Below, piece by piece: positions 39,301 to 47,435 of a DNA stretch of 64,000 nucleotides. The position numbers and the translations under genes are program-made. Source of the DNA: Moritella sp. (GTDB taxonomy: Bacteria; Pseudomonadota; Gammaproteobacteria; Enterobacterales; Moritellaceae); assembly GCF_013215705.1 (NCBI RefSeq), contig NZ_JABSQR010000024.1, positions 19,528 through 83,527 on the forward strand, read 5' to 3'. How positions within the stretch are numbered: the stretch's first letter is position 1; each line of letters opens with the position of its first letter. Under the pieces are notes generated by a model. That model saw only the letters and a program-made list of their open reading frames with translations, ran no database searches and was not told the origin of the DNA.

Positions 39301-41320
39301 ATATGGCAGGGCTAATTGAGCGCCGCTTATATTTTTCATAGCGAAGTTTTAAAGTAGCAAGCGCTTCATCCTGTTGGCCAAGATAACGTGCTGCTTTAAA
39401 GTAACTCTCAACATAACGGTTATTTGTATCGTCCATGCAGTGGGCTATTAAATAGTATTCTGTGGCTGTTATGTGATCTTGTATTGACCAGTAATAATTG
39501 GCCAAAGCGTAAATTGCACGGTCAGAGTGATATGCTTGCTGCTTTAATTTATAGACCGTATTTTCAATCTCTTGGATTTGGCTATTATTGTTATATATTT
39601 CTGTAAAGTAGGTGACTAATAAATCATGGTCAGTGTTATGTTTAAGATACTCAGCTAATTCATTAATGCTTTGCTCTTGTGTACCGAGTTGCTTTCCGCA
39701 AATTAATAATGAGTTATGCAGAAGCGTTTCATTAGGATATCGGGATAATAATTGTAAGTTAACATCTTGAATTTGTTTAGTATCACCATTCTCAATCGCC
39801 ACTGCCCGTTTCGTTTGTAATGTGATGCGGTGAGTCGGGGAGAGCTGTATCATCTCGTCTAATGCTTGTTGTGCTAAATTAAAGTCACGATTATTATCGG
39901 CATTTTGAAACTTGTCTAAAAGGACAAACAACTCACTGGCAGGGAAAGTTAAATCTGCCAGTAATGCGGTTTTATCTTGTGGTACTATGGCACAACAATT
40001 CGCACCTAAGTAAGCTTCTGAATCGATTAATTCTTGTGCTAATACTTCTTGTTTTACCGACGAAGAAGGGTCCATTATCGATAAAGTACCAAGCTGTTTA
40101 TCGTATCCGCATACCGCTTGTAAGTGAGAGTTAAATCCAGCAGTTGTTACTAATGTAAACGGAACACCTTGGTCAATTAATGCATAAGCTAAGTCAACGT
40201 TAAGTTCAAATTCGATGAACTTGAAATCATGATCTCGTAACCACTTCCGTTGCAATGTGCTTGGTGTACCGTTAAAGCAGATCTGTTCGGCGATCTCATT
40301 TGAGTTATGGTTGAATCCCCAATATTGAGAAATAGCGGCTAATGTTGTTGGTGCACATGTGAGATGGGTTTGTCGTAGAAAAGGAACATTAAGTAGCTTT
40401 GAATTTTTGTTACCTTTTGAATTTTGTATATTTTGGGCAATGCTTTTCCAATAATAACGCTTATGGTCTTTAAGAATCTGGACTGCAAGATCTGTATTGC
40501 CTTGCTCAATTGCAATCTGGCCTTGTAGGGAAATTAATAGTTGCTCATTGCTTTTATCACTGCTAATACGAATTTCTAGATAACGGCAAAGAGTCGCTTC
40601 ACAAGCATTGTAATCATGGTTGATGGATTGCATGTGTGCTAGTTGTAATAGCAGTGAGGCTGACTGGAAGTGTGAATTATCTTTGGAGATAAACGTAAGT
40701 GATGCGTTGAAGTCTTCAGATTCTTCTAACACATATGCCTTTAATCTTAAACTGTTGGCAGACGGATATTTAGCATAGTATTTATTGACTAGTTGCTTTG
40801 CATCATCAAATTGTTCTTGATCAACCAGTGTTCGTATTTTTAAAATTGTAAACCAAGTATTTTTATCGTCCAGTTGTATCGCTTTATCAAGTAAGGTTTC
40901 TGATAAAGAAAAGTGTTTCATTTCTCTTAGTAGTACTGATCGCATTGCATAAAATACAGCTTTATCTTTACTCGTCCTTTGGAAGTAGCTTTTAACGTCT
41001 GCTAACCATTCCATTGTTAGAATAGGGCCGAGTGTCGACCACTGGTAAAAGAAAACCTGGCTAAGAACTTCGGCTTCGAATTTATTATTCCGCCAAAGAT
41101 GTAATAAAATAGCATCAGCCCGTCTCTGTGAGCCTAAGTGTTCAGTTATACGAATCGCGATTAAAAGTTTGTTTTTACCTTGCCAAGTATGGATATTTCC
41201 CCATTGACTTTGTGCTTCGTCGAGCGCATCTAGATAAAGACCCTGATCACAGTAGTCATTAATTAGTTTGATCCGTTTGGTCGAATGTATTTCTTCGGGT
41301 TTTAAAAGCGCTGTATCCAT
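36314..41320 (-). CDS. Giant TPR protein with C39-like peptidase domain
   Basis: 1668 aa from ATG 41320 (AGGA nine bases upstream). An in-frame ATG at 41350 would add ten residues but lacks a ribosome site. Almost all of it is tetratricopeptide-type helical repeats ('YPSANSLRLKAYVLEESEDF', 'PDKAIEQYKIALQNDSS'). Between codons ~305 and ~460 lies a papain-like C39_2-type domain: 'NVPFLRQTHLTCAPTTLAAI' with candidate Cys, 'NSHLQAVCGYD' with candidate His, and 'GTLSIMDPSSS' with candidate Asp. No signal peptide or TM segment, so cytoplasmic. C39 peptidases cut leader peptides or other proteins; the substrate here is unknown. It faces the T6SS effector region. A link to that system is possible but unproven. 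Confidence 0.72.
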   Translation of the reverse strand: MDTALLKPEEIHSTKRIKLINDYCDQGLYLDALDEAQSQWGNIHTWQGKNKLLIAIRITEHLGSQRRADAILLHLWRNNKFEAEVLSQVFFYQWSTLGPILTMEWLADVKSYFQRTSKDKAVFYAMRSVLLREMKHFSLSETLLDKAIQLDDKNTWFTILKIRTLVDQEQFDDAKQLVNKYYAKYPSANSLRLKAYVLEESEDFNASLTFISKDNSHFQSASLLLQLAHMQSINHDYNACEATLCRYLEIRISSDKSNEQLLISLQGQIAIEQGNTDLAVQILKDHKRYYWKSIAQNIQNSKGNKNSKLLNVPFLRQTHLTCAPTTLAAISQYWGFNHNSNEIAEQICFNGTPSTLQRKWLRDHDFKFIEFELNVDLAYALIDQGVPFTLVTTAGFNSHLQAVCGYDKQLGTLSIMDPSSSVKQEVLAQELIDSEAYLGANCCAIVPQDKTALLADLTFPASELFVLLDKFQNADNNRDFNLAQQALDEMIQLSPTHRITLQTKRAVAIENGDTKQIQDVNLQLLSRYPNETLLHNSLLICGKQLGTQEQSINELAEYLKHNTDHDLLVTYFTEIYNNNSQIQEIENTVYKLKQQAYHSDRAIYALANYYWSIQDHITATEYYLIAHCMDDTNNRYVESYFKAARYLGQQDEALATLKLRYEKYKRRSISPAISLYHAYELLDLENQGLIYLYDALSIHPDDKDLIDVIAHKLINLQKFAKLESLQPIIEKSLSKNDFNEIKARTDSKQGRIEEALTYYQAMYKQSPFITRFANNYFSLLERNNNQTQINHELDALHQNHKTNTLVLDYIIDWHSDDLVKQDAFISMLTVRPNYSDVRRQYIDLLEQLGKHQEALKIAEASCKLVTNEVQNTAYLANCYLSNNLINEAKQTARKVLSNNVDNKLAFDTLLNACSDDIETLNALEFVLAKMKSQVMFGDAAWHFWFKAKTFASNEMLSEFIDYIIKHYPHQWSTYSIASMYYMQLNETNQASEILQKGITKFPLVSRLYCDQACIHEAQGEPDKAIEQYKIALQNDSSCTDIAIQLVQLLETRNQFDDAAVIIKHSLKYNFSDGSLHGYLADIYIQQGNEEAALDSLSCAVEQFDDYLWAWDKIVTVAASLNAKNKLDTDKYAYQLAKDFTDKTPHLAQRWCALAYVSDDADEKLQHLEKALQCNIRYLPAHREKIMLSMNIGDYRTAQTLVMTTPWGDNLPMALIPIKFDILERSGQHRQAISYLKKTLSKTCGYSHLWRKLYKLLEKNENSAEIIVCSKIQAALNPHDPDVLSQTGENLIKYGNQQTEKTGDEYLFKAYQLAPNDENIVITYADRLANRNKLEQALRVLTTLEKSCQSSYVTSRKIQMLSQRQRHNEALALLKPMLALREESYWVVDTAFTALSEHFDKDQLLTVFSSQLKDLNEVQTYYWAEQQCEHNKNAGVRKVVSALDIVEHHCAWSTLFTALFDYWDNNDLTPPAKLIKKYKPKLETDPDLVAHLNYTYLEKQKYYSVIETFERIKDKTLLPTYAFHHYIHSLQMVGKWDKTLAPLEQSLTLNVDNDLDTLKLWHVFEQFRTTNSLDPVDLDMINKQELNETDQYVHCLLTVIKQLGTASLDDKKDELSPFLRNCQCYYQQTVGALQANFAKKIVKAHLKQAISSNKFIDRMKLKWWISNHF

Positions 41321-41350
41321 CTTGGCACATCCTGTTGTCAATACCTGCAT

Positions 41351-42173
41351 CCGCGCAGAGTCATCTAAATAGAATATGATAGATATCAGGTTTATTATAC
41401 TTGTTTCAAATTTTTCATGCTTTTATCGTAAATTAGTAGTTGAAAGAAGGACGGAATTGACGGAATGCTGCCTGATATTAAAAGGTTGACTGAATATTTC
41501 GATGACAAAGTTAAATTATCAGATTATTGCCAAACACTACAGAAAGAATCACTCGTATCAATTCAGCAGACAACGTATTAAAAATACCATGGCGTTACTG
41601 CAACAAGCTGTTCCTGGTAGTGATGGTATGAAATGGCAGTCATTTTTACTCATTTCATTATCGTAATGACCAGGTATGTGTGCTTACTGGCAATGTTGCG
41701 TTAGTGGAACCGTTAGCAATATCATTCGAGATATAATCTGAATGATATTGCTAAGTATCAACTTATATTATCGGGAAGTGAAGTATCGCTATTTGCGCTT
41801 CTCGAAAGGAAATAATTGTTGCTTCAGCATTCCTTCTGGTACGTAATCGCCGAGCACGCCGTATTTATCTGGCCATTCTTTCTGGTTTCGAACAGCTGTG
41901 CCTAGCAGGTTAACAATAAAATGGTTTAAATCACCATGCCACTCAGGCCGTAAAATGATTTGTTCCGATCTATGGGGAAATAAAGTACTGCTTTCATGAC
42001 TGACCACCCAGTACTAAAGTAGTAAATTCATAGTCATTTCAGTGTTTTTTAATAAGTATGCTTATAGTTTTATGGAAGTGTAATTTATTTGTCACTATTC
42101 TTAATTAGTATTTTAGAAGCCTAGTATCTAATGGATTGATACTGACTAATATACTTTACAAAGGAATGTTCAG
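41351..42173. other. 820-base gap with ORF remnants
   Basis: No convincing full gene. On the plus strand two overlapping short frames (41465-41581, 38 codons; 41502-41666, 54 codons) together look like a small frameshifted coding remnant; the second reads '...ALLQQAVPGSDGMKWQSFL'. On the minus strand lies the 72-codon frame described separately. The last ~170 bases are AT-rich and probably hold the exeM-type gene promoter. Confidence 0.45.
41789..42007 (-). CDS. Small hypothetical ORF or gene remnant
   Basis: 72 codons from GTG 42007, no clear ribosome site. It reads '...EWHGDLNHFIVNLLGTAVRN' then '...GVLGDYVPEGMLKQQLFPF'. The composition is protein-like and it ends with a basic tail, so it may be the 3' end of a lost gene. 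Family not recognised. Confidence 0.3.
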   Translation of the reverse strand: MVSHESSTLFPHRSEQIILRPEWHGDLNHFIVNLLGTAVRNQKEWPDKYGVLGDYVPEGMLKQQLFPFEKRK

Positions 42174-44777
42174 ATGAATAAGACAATACTATCTCTGTCT
42201 GTGAGTGCTATGTTTTCGTTGAATGCACATGCAGACATTTTAATTTCTGAATATATCGAAGGCAGTGCGTTTAACAAGGCCATTGAAATAGCGAATACCG
42301 GGGATCAACCCGTTACTTTAGCGGGGTATGAATTAGCGAAGTCAGCTAACGGTAATAGTGATTGGGGTAACCGTTTGTCATTAGCGGGTATTACTATCGC
42401 CGCGGGCGATGTATATGTGCTTGCCCATCGTGATGCGAATGCCGATATCCTGTCTAAAGCAAACATGACAGATACCAATGTGATCAATTTTAATGGTGAT
42501 GATCCTGTCGCGTTATTATTAAATGGTAATGTGCACGATATCATCGGTGTGATGGGCGATCAAAACTTTGCTAAAGACGTTACTTTAATTAGGCAAAACT
42601 TAACCGCTTCGGCTGTCTATAACGAGTCAGATTGGGAAGTCAAAGCGAAGGATAACAGTGATGGCTTAGGTTCCTTAGCTTCATCTGATGGCGGTTCTGA
42701 TAATGGCGGGGAACCAATTACCATTATAGAATCGACAATCATGGTACTGCAAGGTAATTCATGGTCTTCACCCTATACAGATCCCGAAAATGAAAAATAC
42801 ATCTCAGCTGAAACCTTCCTGATCGAAGGTATCGTCACGGCCATTCAAGCTAATGCCCTGGGTAACGATTTACCACAGGGGTTCTTCATTCAAGATGAAC
42901 AGGGCGATAATGACGTGACAACATCTGATGGTATCTATGTCTCTGGTTTTATCACCGGTTTGTCTATCGGAGATAGGGTGGCTGTTACAGGCAAAGTCGA
43001 AGAGGATTATGGCTGGACCAAAATACAACCAACCAATGTAGATGTGATTGGTCATGGTACGATACCTGTAACAAATGTGAGAACCGACAGTAACGATGTA
43101 GATTTTGATTTTAGCCTTGAAAGGCACGAAGGCATGCTCGTTAATATTGACCAACAAGCCGATATGTATGTTGCGCGTACTTATGGCTTTGATTATGGCC
43201 CATTTCGTAACAACATGGTGATTGCCAAATCTGGCCTTAACCTGCATCCCAATCAACTGAATATTCCTGCGTCTACAGCGGCACAAGCGCAAATTGATGA
43301 TAACGAAGATAGACGCATTATCGTCGAAACTATGGTCAAAGCACCCAATGGTGTACCGTTATGGTATCCAACGTTTGGGCAAGACAACGGTACTGGCACC
43401 ACGGATGACTATATTCGTAATGGTGACCTGGTTAATGGATTGCAAGGTGTGTTGGGTTACTCTTACAGTGATTTTAGACTCTATATTACTAATCAAGCTG
43501 ACGCACAAACGTTTATCCATTCCAACCCTCGACTACCTCGTCCAGATGTTTCCGGTGAAGGGCTGCGTATCGCCACATTCAATGTTTTAAACTACTTTAA
43601 TTCTCCCTTTGACGGTGATTCGAATCCGACGGGTACTAATCGTGGTGCAACGACTTACGCAGAGTTTCAATTACAAGGTGATAAGATCGCGGCAGCTATT
43701 GTTGCTATGGATGCTGATATTATTGGTTTAATGGAAATCGAAAATAATGGTTTCGGTGATAGCTCTGCTGTTGCTCATTTGGTCGATAAAGTGAATGCAT
43801 TATTACCAGAGAGTGAGCAATATACCTTTGTCACCAGTCCTGATAATGCAGGTTTTATTGGTAGTGATGCGATTGCCAATCAGGTGATTTACAAACCGTC
43901 AATGGTGACACTTGATACTTACCGAGTAATTAAGATGCCGGAACAACACGCCGGTCAAACTGGTAATGAAAATGGTGACAATTATCAACGCGATGCGATA
44001 ACGCCAACCTTTAAGGTTAATGGTACTGAAGAGCTTGTGACCGTATCTGTTAATCATTTCAAATCGAAAGGCTCTACGTGTTGGGAAGATGTAGCGATTC
44101 AGAATGGCGAAGATGTTGGCTTTCAAGGGTCTTGTGAGCATTTACGTGTTTCAGCTGCCCAACATTTGGGTAATGAAATGGCGTTAATTGCAGGTAACAA
44201 GCTGATTATTGGTGATCTGAATGCTTACGGGCAAGAAGATCCGCTGCTTGTGTTAACGACGATGCCAGAAAACCACAGTGTGATGCCCGCACGCATGACA
44301 TACATAGGTGATGAACCGATGGCGGGCAGTAATCCAAACGCTATCTCTGATTCATTTGGGTTTGTGAATGTGATTAGTGATCAGCATCCTGCTGCATATA
44401 GCTATATTTATAACGATACAGTGGGGACTCTCGATTATATATTAGTGGATAGCACAACCGCGTCAAAAGTGGTTGATGCAAATGTTTGGAATATTAATGC
44501 ATCAGAATCAAAACTGTTTGAGTATTCGTCAAAATATACCGGAGACTTAACTAAGTACACTGATTTGTTTCGTTCGTCAGATCATGAACCTGCTATTGTC
44601 ATTTTGGATGTATTAGGCGATGCAGACCTACCTGACCAACCAACACCTCCGAGTGGTACCGATGACGCTACAAGTGACGATGATGAAGAATGGTATGGCG
44701 GTTCAACTGGATTGTTATCATTTGGTTTGTTAACTGGTTTTGCTTTGTTCAGACGTTTTGCTCGGCAATCTGTCTAA
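42174..44777 (+). CDS. ExeM/NucH-type secreted nuclease with GlyGly-CTERM tail
   Basis: 867 aa. Signal peptide with predicted cut after NAHA (about residue 21). Residues ~22-140 are a lamin-tail-type domain (ISEYIEGSAFNKAIEIANTG). Residues ~195-310 are an OB-fold-like region (GIVTAIQAN, GDRVAVTGKV). Residues ~460-820 form an endonuclease/exonuclease/phosphatase domain (ATFNVLNYF, DIIGLMEIENNG, VNHFKSKGS, IIGDLNAYGQEDP, RSSDHEPAIV). The C-terminus is Asp-rich, then 'YGGSTGLLSFGLLTGFALFRR', matching the GlyGly-CTERM/rhombosortase sorting signal. Family members degrade extracellular DNA for nutrient use or biofilm turnover. It is monocistronic, with a palindrome 46 bases after the stop. Confidence 0.88.
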   Translation: MNKTILSLSVSAMFSLNAHADILISEYIEGSAFNKAIEIANTGDQPVTLAGYELAKSANGNSDWGNRLSLAGITIAAGDVYVLAHRDANADILSKANMTDTNVINFNGDDPVALLLNGNVHDIIGVMGDQNFAKDVTLIRQNLTASAVYNESDWEVKAKDNSDGLGSLASSDGGSDNGGEPITIIESTIMVLQGNSWSSPYTDPENEKYISAETFLIEGIVTAIQANALGNDLPQGFFIQDEQGDNDVTTSDGIYVSGFITGLSIGDRVAVTGKVEEDYGWTKIQPTNVDVIGHGTIPVTNVRTDSNDVDFDFSLERHEGMLVNIDQQADMYVARTYGFDYGPFRNNMVIAKSGLNLHPNQLNIPASTAAQAQIDDNEDRRIIVETMVKAPNGVPLWYPTFGQDNGTGTTDDYIRNGDLVNGLQGVLGYSYSDFRLYITNQADAQTFIHSNPRLPRPDVSGEGLRIATFNVLNYFNSPFDGDSNPTGTNRGATTYAEFQLQGDKIAAAIVAMDADIIGLMEIENNGFGDSSAVAHLVDKVNALLPESEQYTFVTSPDNAGFIGSDAIANQVIYKPSMVTLDTYRVIKMPEQHAGQTGNENGDNYQRDAITPTFKVNGTEELVTVSVNHFKSKGSTCWEDVAIQNGEDVGFQGSCEHLRVSAAQHLGNEMALIAGNKLIIGDLNAYGQEDPLLVLTTMPENHSVMPARMTYIGDEPMAGSNPNAISDSFGFVNVISDQHPAAYSYIYNDTVGTLDYILVDSTTASKVVDANVWNINASESKLFEYSSKYTGDLTKYTDLFRSSDHEPAIVILDVLGDADLPDQPTPPSGTDDATSDDDEEWYGGSTGLLSFGLLTGFALFRRFARQSV

Positions 44778-44822
44778 ATAATGTATATTGCTAATATCGA
44801 GCAATACTAATTTAAAAGCATG

Positions 44823-44848
44823 AACCGTGACCAACGTTGGTCACGGTT
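44823..44848 (+). terminator. 26-base perfect palindrome after the nuclease gene
   Basis: AACCGTGACCAACGTTGGTCACGGTT is self-complementary over its whole length and lies 46 bases after the stop. No T-run follows. Probably a transcription stop or mRNA 3' end; as DNA it could also bind a dimeric protein. Confidence 0.5.
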
Positions 44849-45021
44849 CTCAATATTAGTCCGTATTTTAGTGCTTGTTTAAAGGTGCTTTTTTAGACCA
44901 TCATGCATAACTTATGATTATTAATCGATCGCTTAAATTTGGATGATTCACTTAATTTACGTATTCGAGAGAGGGCTGGCTACCCAGAAAAACATACTGA
45001 ATAGCACAGGTTAAATGCGGA

Positions 45022-45366
45022 TCAATATTTAAGCACGCTCGTTTCTGATACTTCAGGCGTGTCTTTTAGACCATTACCGACACTCGGTTCGATGGATAGA
45101 TCATCTTTTTTAGCTGTCGGACCTGAAAATATTTGGGTGGCTAAATTATATTGACCATTGATCAAATCTTCTAATGAACCTGTTTGTTTATCTACTAGGC
45201 CAATTTCTTTTAGCATATTGTCGATTAATGGCGCATTTGCACGGTAATTTAGTGCTGCAGAAGTGACTTGTTCAGATAGGCTCAAAGGACTTGATTGTTG
45301 ATTGCCGCTTGCTGACGTCACTATTTTTTTATACCCTATATCGCCAATTAAATAATTATATGACAA
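45022..45366 (-). pseudogene. yqiK: C-terminal fragment of flotillin-like YqiK
   Basis: 114 codons. 'LSEQVTSAALNYRANAPLID' followed by 'NMLKEIGL' matches the end of flotillin-family YqiK (E. coli: LAEQALSAALSYRTQAPLID), including the short C-terminal tail. The remaining ~430 residues are absent in front of it; an N-terminal-side fragment of the same gene lies at 47220-47416. The gene has been split and largely deleted. Confidence 0.72.
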
Positions 45367-45587
45367 TGGATGCTGAGAAATTCCGTCCTATTTTTACTCG
45401 TGAATATTTGAAACTGGCTGATGGTGTCACGAAAGGCACTGTTATATTAGAGACAATACCATTGGTAATTGAGAGTAAATAAAGTTTAACAGTGAAGAAT
45501 CTATACACTGTAACGCTTGTTGTACCAAGGGTTACAGTGGTTTTTATTACTATATTCGTGTTATATATTTAGCTATGTCATCGACGA

Positions 45588-46616
45588 CTAAATATTATAT
45601 ATAGGCTTAAAATCTATCGGAGAAAGTATGGCGGTTCTGTCAACTTGATTAATATTATTCTCATCAATAACAAATAATGTTGGACCTACATGCTTATCAT
45701 ATGATTTATCTTCGAGAATACGTATAGCTTGATCGATAGCAACTCGCCCTTGAATAACGACAGAATCGGTCGTAGCAGCTAAAATTTGACCTCGCTGAAT
45801 ACCTTTATGTACACCCGAAGTATAGTAATAAGACATAATCTTAATATCTTTAGTTAGATTTCGTGATCTTAATAGATCGTATGATGCCTCCGCTGTAACC
45901 GCTGTTCCGACTATATATTTAAGATCTGGATGAAACTCTATAGTCTCTTCAACTAATCTTGACTGAGTATCTTTACTTGTATCTCCAAATTTAGTTTCAA
46001 CGATTCTAACAGCACTATCACTACCATAAATAGCATCTAGGAAACCTTTATCAGCCGCTTGGGCCCAGTCTGCACCTGCAGGTCCAGGAAACCAACCAAC
46101 CTTAACAATTTTTGATCCTTTAGGATGACGTTCGGCAAGATATTGACCTATTTTGTATCCCATTTCACCAAAATAAACCATTGATTTAGCTGAAATATCA
46201 GTAGATGAAACATCATTTACAATATCAATAACAGGAATACCTTTTTCTTTTGCTTCTCTAATTACTTGATTAAGTCCATCAAAAGAAATTGCACCAATAA
46301 CGATTGCATTAGCACCGTTTGCGATAAAATCTTTAATCTGAGAAATTTGTTTATTAAGGTTAGCGTATCCACCAGCTTCAACTAATTGCATTTTTACCCC
46401 TAGTCGCTGAGACTCGGATACAATGCCATAGTTTACAGAGTGCCAGTAACTATCTTTTACGTGTGGTAAGCATACGCAGATATTCCAAGATTTTTCCGCT
46501 TTTTCTAACGGTATATATTGTTTTAGAGTACGAGAGCTATACATATTAAACTCTGAATTCCCGACTTCGATATCATAAGGGAACCATGTTGTATTTTTTG
46601 AGTTTTCGTTTGACAT
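45588..46616 (-). CDS. TorT-like periplasmic-binding-fold protein without signal peptide
   Basis: 342 aa, with AAGGAAG before the ATG at 46616. Homologous along its length to TorT, the TMAO-sensing partner of TorS: 'WNICVCLPHVKDSYWHSVNYG', 'LVEAGGYANLNKQISQI', 'GTAVTAEASYDLL', 'ILAATTDSVVIQGRVAIDQA'. TorT is normally exported, but here the N-terminus (MSNENSKNTTWFPYD) is hydrophilic, and an in-frame TAA six bases upstream excludes a longer start. No torS or torR is nearby. It lies between the two fragments of yqiK. It may be a cytoplasmic ligand-binding protein or a gene displaced from its signal sequence. Confidence 0.75.
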   Translation of the reverse strand: MSNENSKNTTWFPYDIEVGNSEFNMYSSRTLKQYIPLEKAEKSWNICVCLPHVKDSYWHSVNYGIVSESQRLGVKMQLVEAGGYANLNKQISQIKDFIANGANAIVIGAISFDGLNQVIREAKEKGIPVIDIVNDVSSTDISAKSMVYFGEMGYKIGQYLAERHPKGSKIVKVGWFPGPAGADWAQAADKGFLDAIYGSDSAVRIVETKFGDTSKDTQSRLVEETIEFHPDLKYIVGTAVTAEASYDLLRSRNLTKDIKIMSYYYTSGVHKGIQRGQILAATTDSVVIQGRVAIDQAIRILEDKSYDKHVGPTLFVIDENNINQVDRTAILSPIDFKPIYNI

Positions 46617-46685
46617 ATTTTATATCTTCCTTAATAAAAGTTAAATGAAATACTTATTTGTTATACACACCAATAAACCACCTCG

Positions 46686-46829
46686 TTAGTGGTACTCCTG
46701 TGTATACATTAGCACGCTAGCTAATTAGTGGTAGTCACTCATCGAGACACCACTAATTGTGGTATTTGTTTTTGTGATCTATTTAACAATTACTGCGTAG
46801 CCACCACTAAATGGATGTTCATTTTGTGG
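46686..46829. promoter_or_regulatory. Cluster of TTAGTGGT/ACCACTAA octamers
   Basis: Four exact copies within ~125 bases: TTAGTGGT at 46686 and 46725, ACCACTAA at 46749 and 46803, plus two partial copies (TTGTGGTA at 46757, TTGTGGTT at 46824). The copies at 46725 and 46749 face each other as an inverted pair. The cluster lies 70-210 bases upstream of the TorT-like start. It looks like a multi-site operator; the protein that would bind is unknown. Confidence 0.5.
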
Positions 46830-46831
46830 TT

Positions 46832-46874
46832 CATTTAACATTTAACATTTAACATTTAATAAAATAAAATAAAA
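46832..46874. repeat. Simple tandem repeats CATTTAA x4 and TAAAA x3
   Basis: Four perfect 7-base units (46832-46859) run directly into three 5-base units (46860-46874), next to the octamer cluster. They may be slippage-prone spacing elements or just AT-rich junk. Confidence 0.7.
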
Positions 46875-47020
46875 TATCTAATATTTAAAGAGGAATAATA
46901 AGTGAATGTTCCGTGATATGTAAATTAATACAAATCAGTCGTATTTCTATACTTCACTAACTTCACTTTAATATATCCCTGCTTTACTTAGATGATAAGG
47001 TCAATAAACAGAGATACTTA

Positions 47021-47170
47021 ATGATAGATCTGAATACGGTTAGTCCGCGTTTACAAATATTTTTAAGCTGTATATTAACTTTTGTAGTTGGCTTACTGTG
47101 GTATCAAACAGGTACTTGGTTAGTACCTGTCACATTTATTTTAGCCCCATTTTTTTTATGTTTCTGTTAA
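47021..47170 (+). CDS. Possible 49-aa membrane peptide
   Basis: ATG 47021, 49 codons: a short polar start and then almost entirely hydrophobic (LQIFLSCILTFVVGLLWYQ, VPVTFILAPFFLCFC), enough for two membrane passes. The upstream 'GAGAT' is a poor ribosome site. It sits in the region left by the decayed yqiK gene and may be a fragment of something larger. Confidence 0.3.
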   Translation: MIDLNTVSPRLQIFLSCILTFVVGLLWYQTGTWLVPVTFILAPFFLCFC

Positions 47171-47219
47171 AGATTCCATTTTATATTGTAATTACCTTTC
47201 TTATAATCGTAATACTTCT

Positions 47220-47416
47220 TTATTGTACTCGTTTACCTTCGGCTTCAGCTGCGACTGCGCGTAAAACATCAACAAATTTAGATTCCATTAGTTTTTTAAG
47301 TTCTTCGACGCGCATGGTTCTGGTACCCAGTGTTTGTGCTGCCATCGAGATACCTTCAACATTGGGTGCTACACGTAAGTAAACGTCGGATTTTCAGTAT
47401 TGTTTACAAATTCCAT
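47220..47416 (-). pseudogene. yqiK: N-terminal-side fragment of flotillin-like YqiK
   Basis: ATG 47416 follows AAGGATT and opens 15 codons, which run into a stop at a frame break. One base out of frame the sequence continues as 'RVAPNVEGISMAAQTLGTRT' then 'ELKKLMESKFVDVLRAVAAE', the SPFH-domain signature of YqiK (E. coli: RVKPSVEGIATAAQTLGQRT). It then jumps to 'GKRVQ' and a stop. At least the membrane-anchor region and the long coiled coil are deleted. Confidence 0.72.
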
Positions 47417-47435
47417 TTTTATTAATCCTTGATTA

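Noticed and set aside
45291..45482. Plus-strand 63-codon ORF
   Set aside because: Overlaps the clearly homologous yqiK fragment on the minus strand, has no ribosome site and no recognisable protein pattern.
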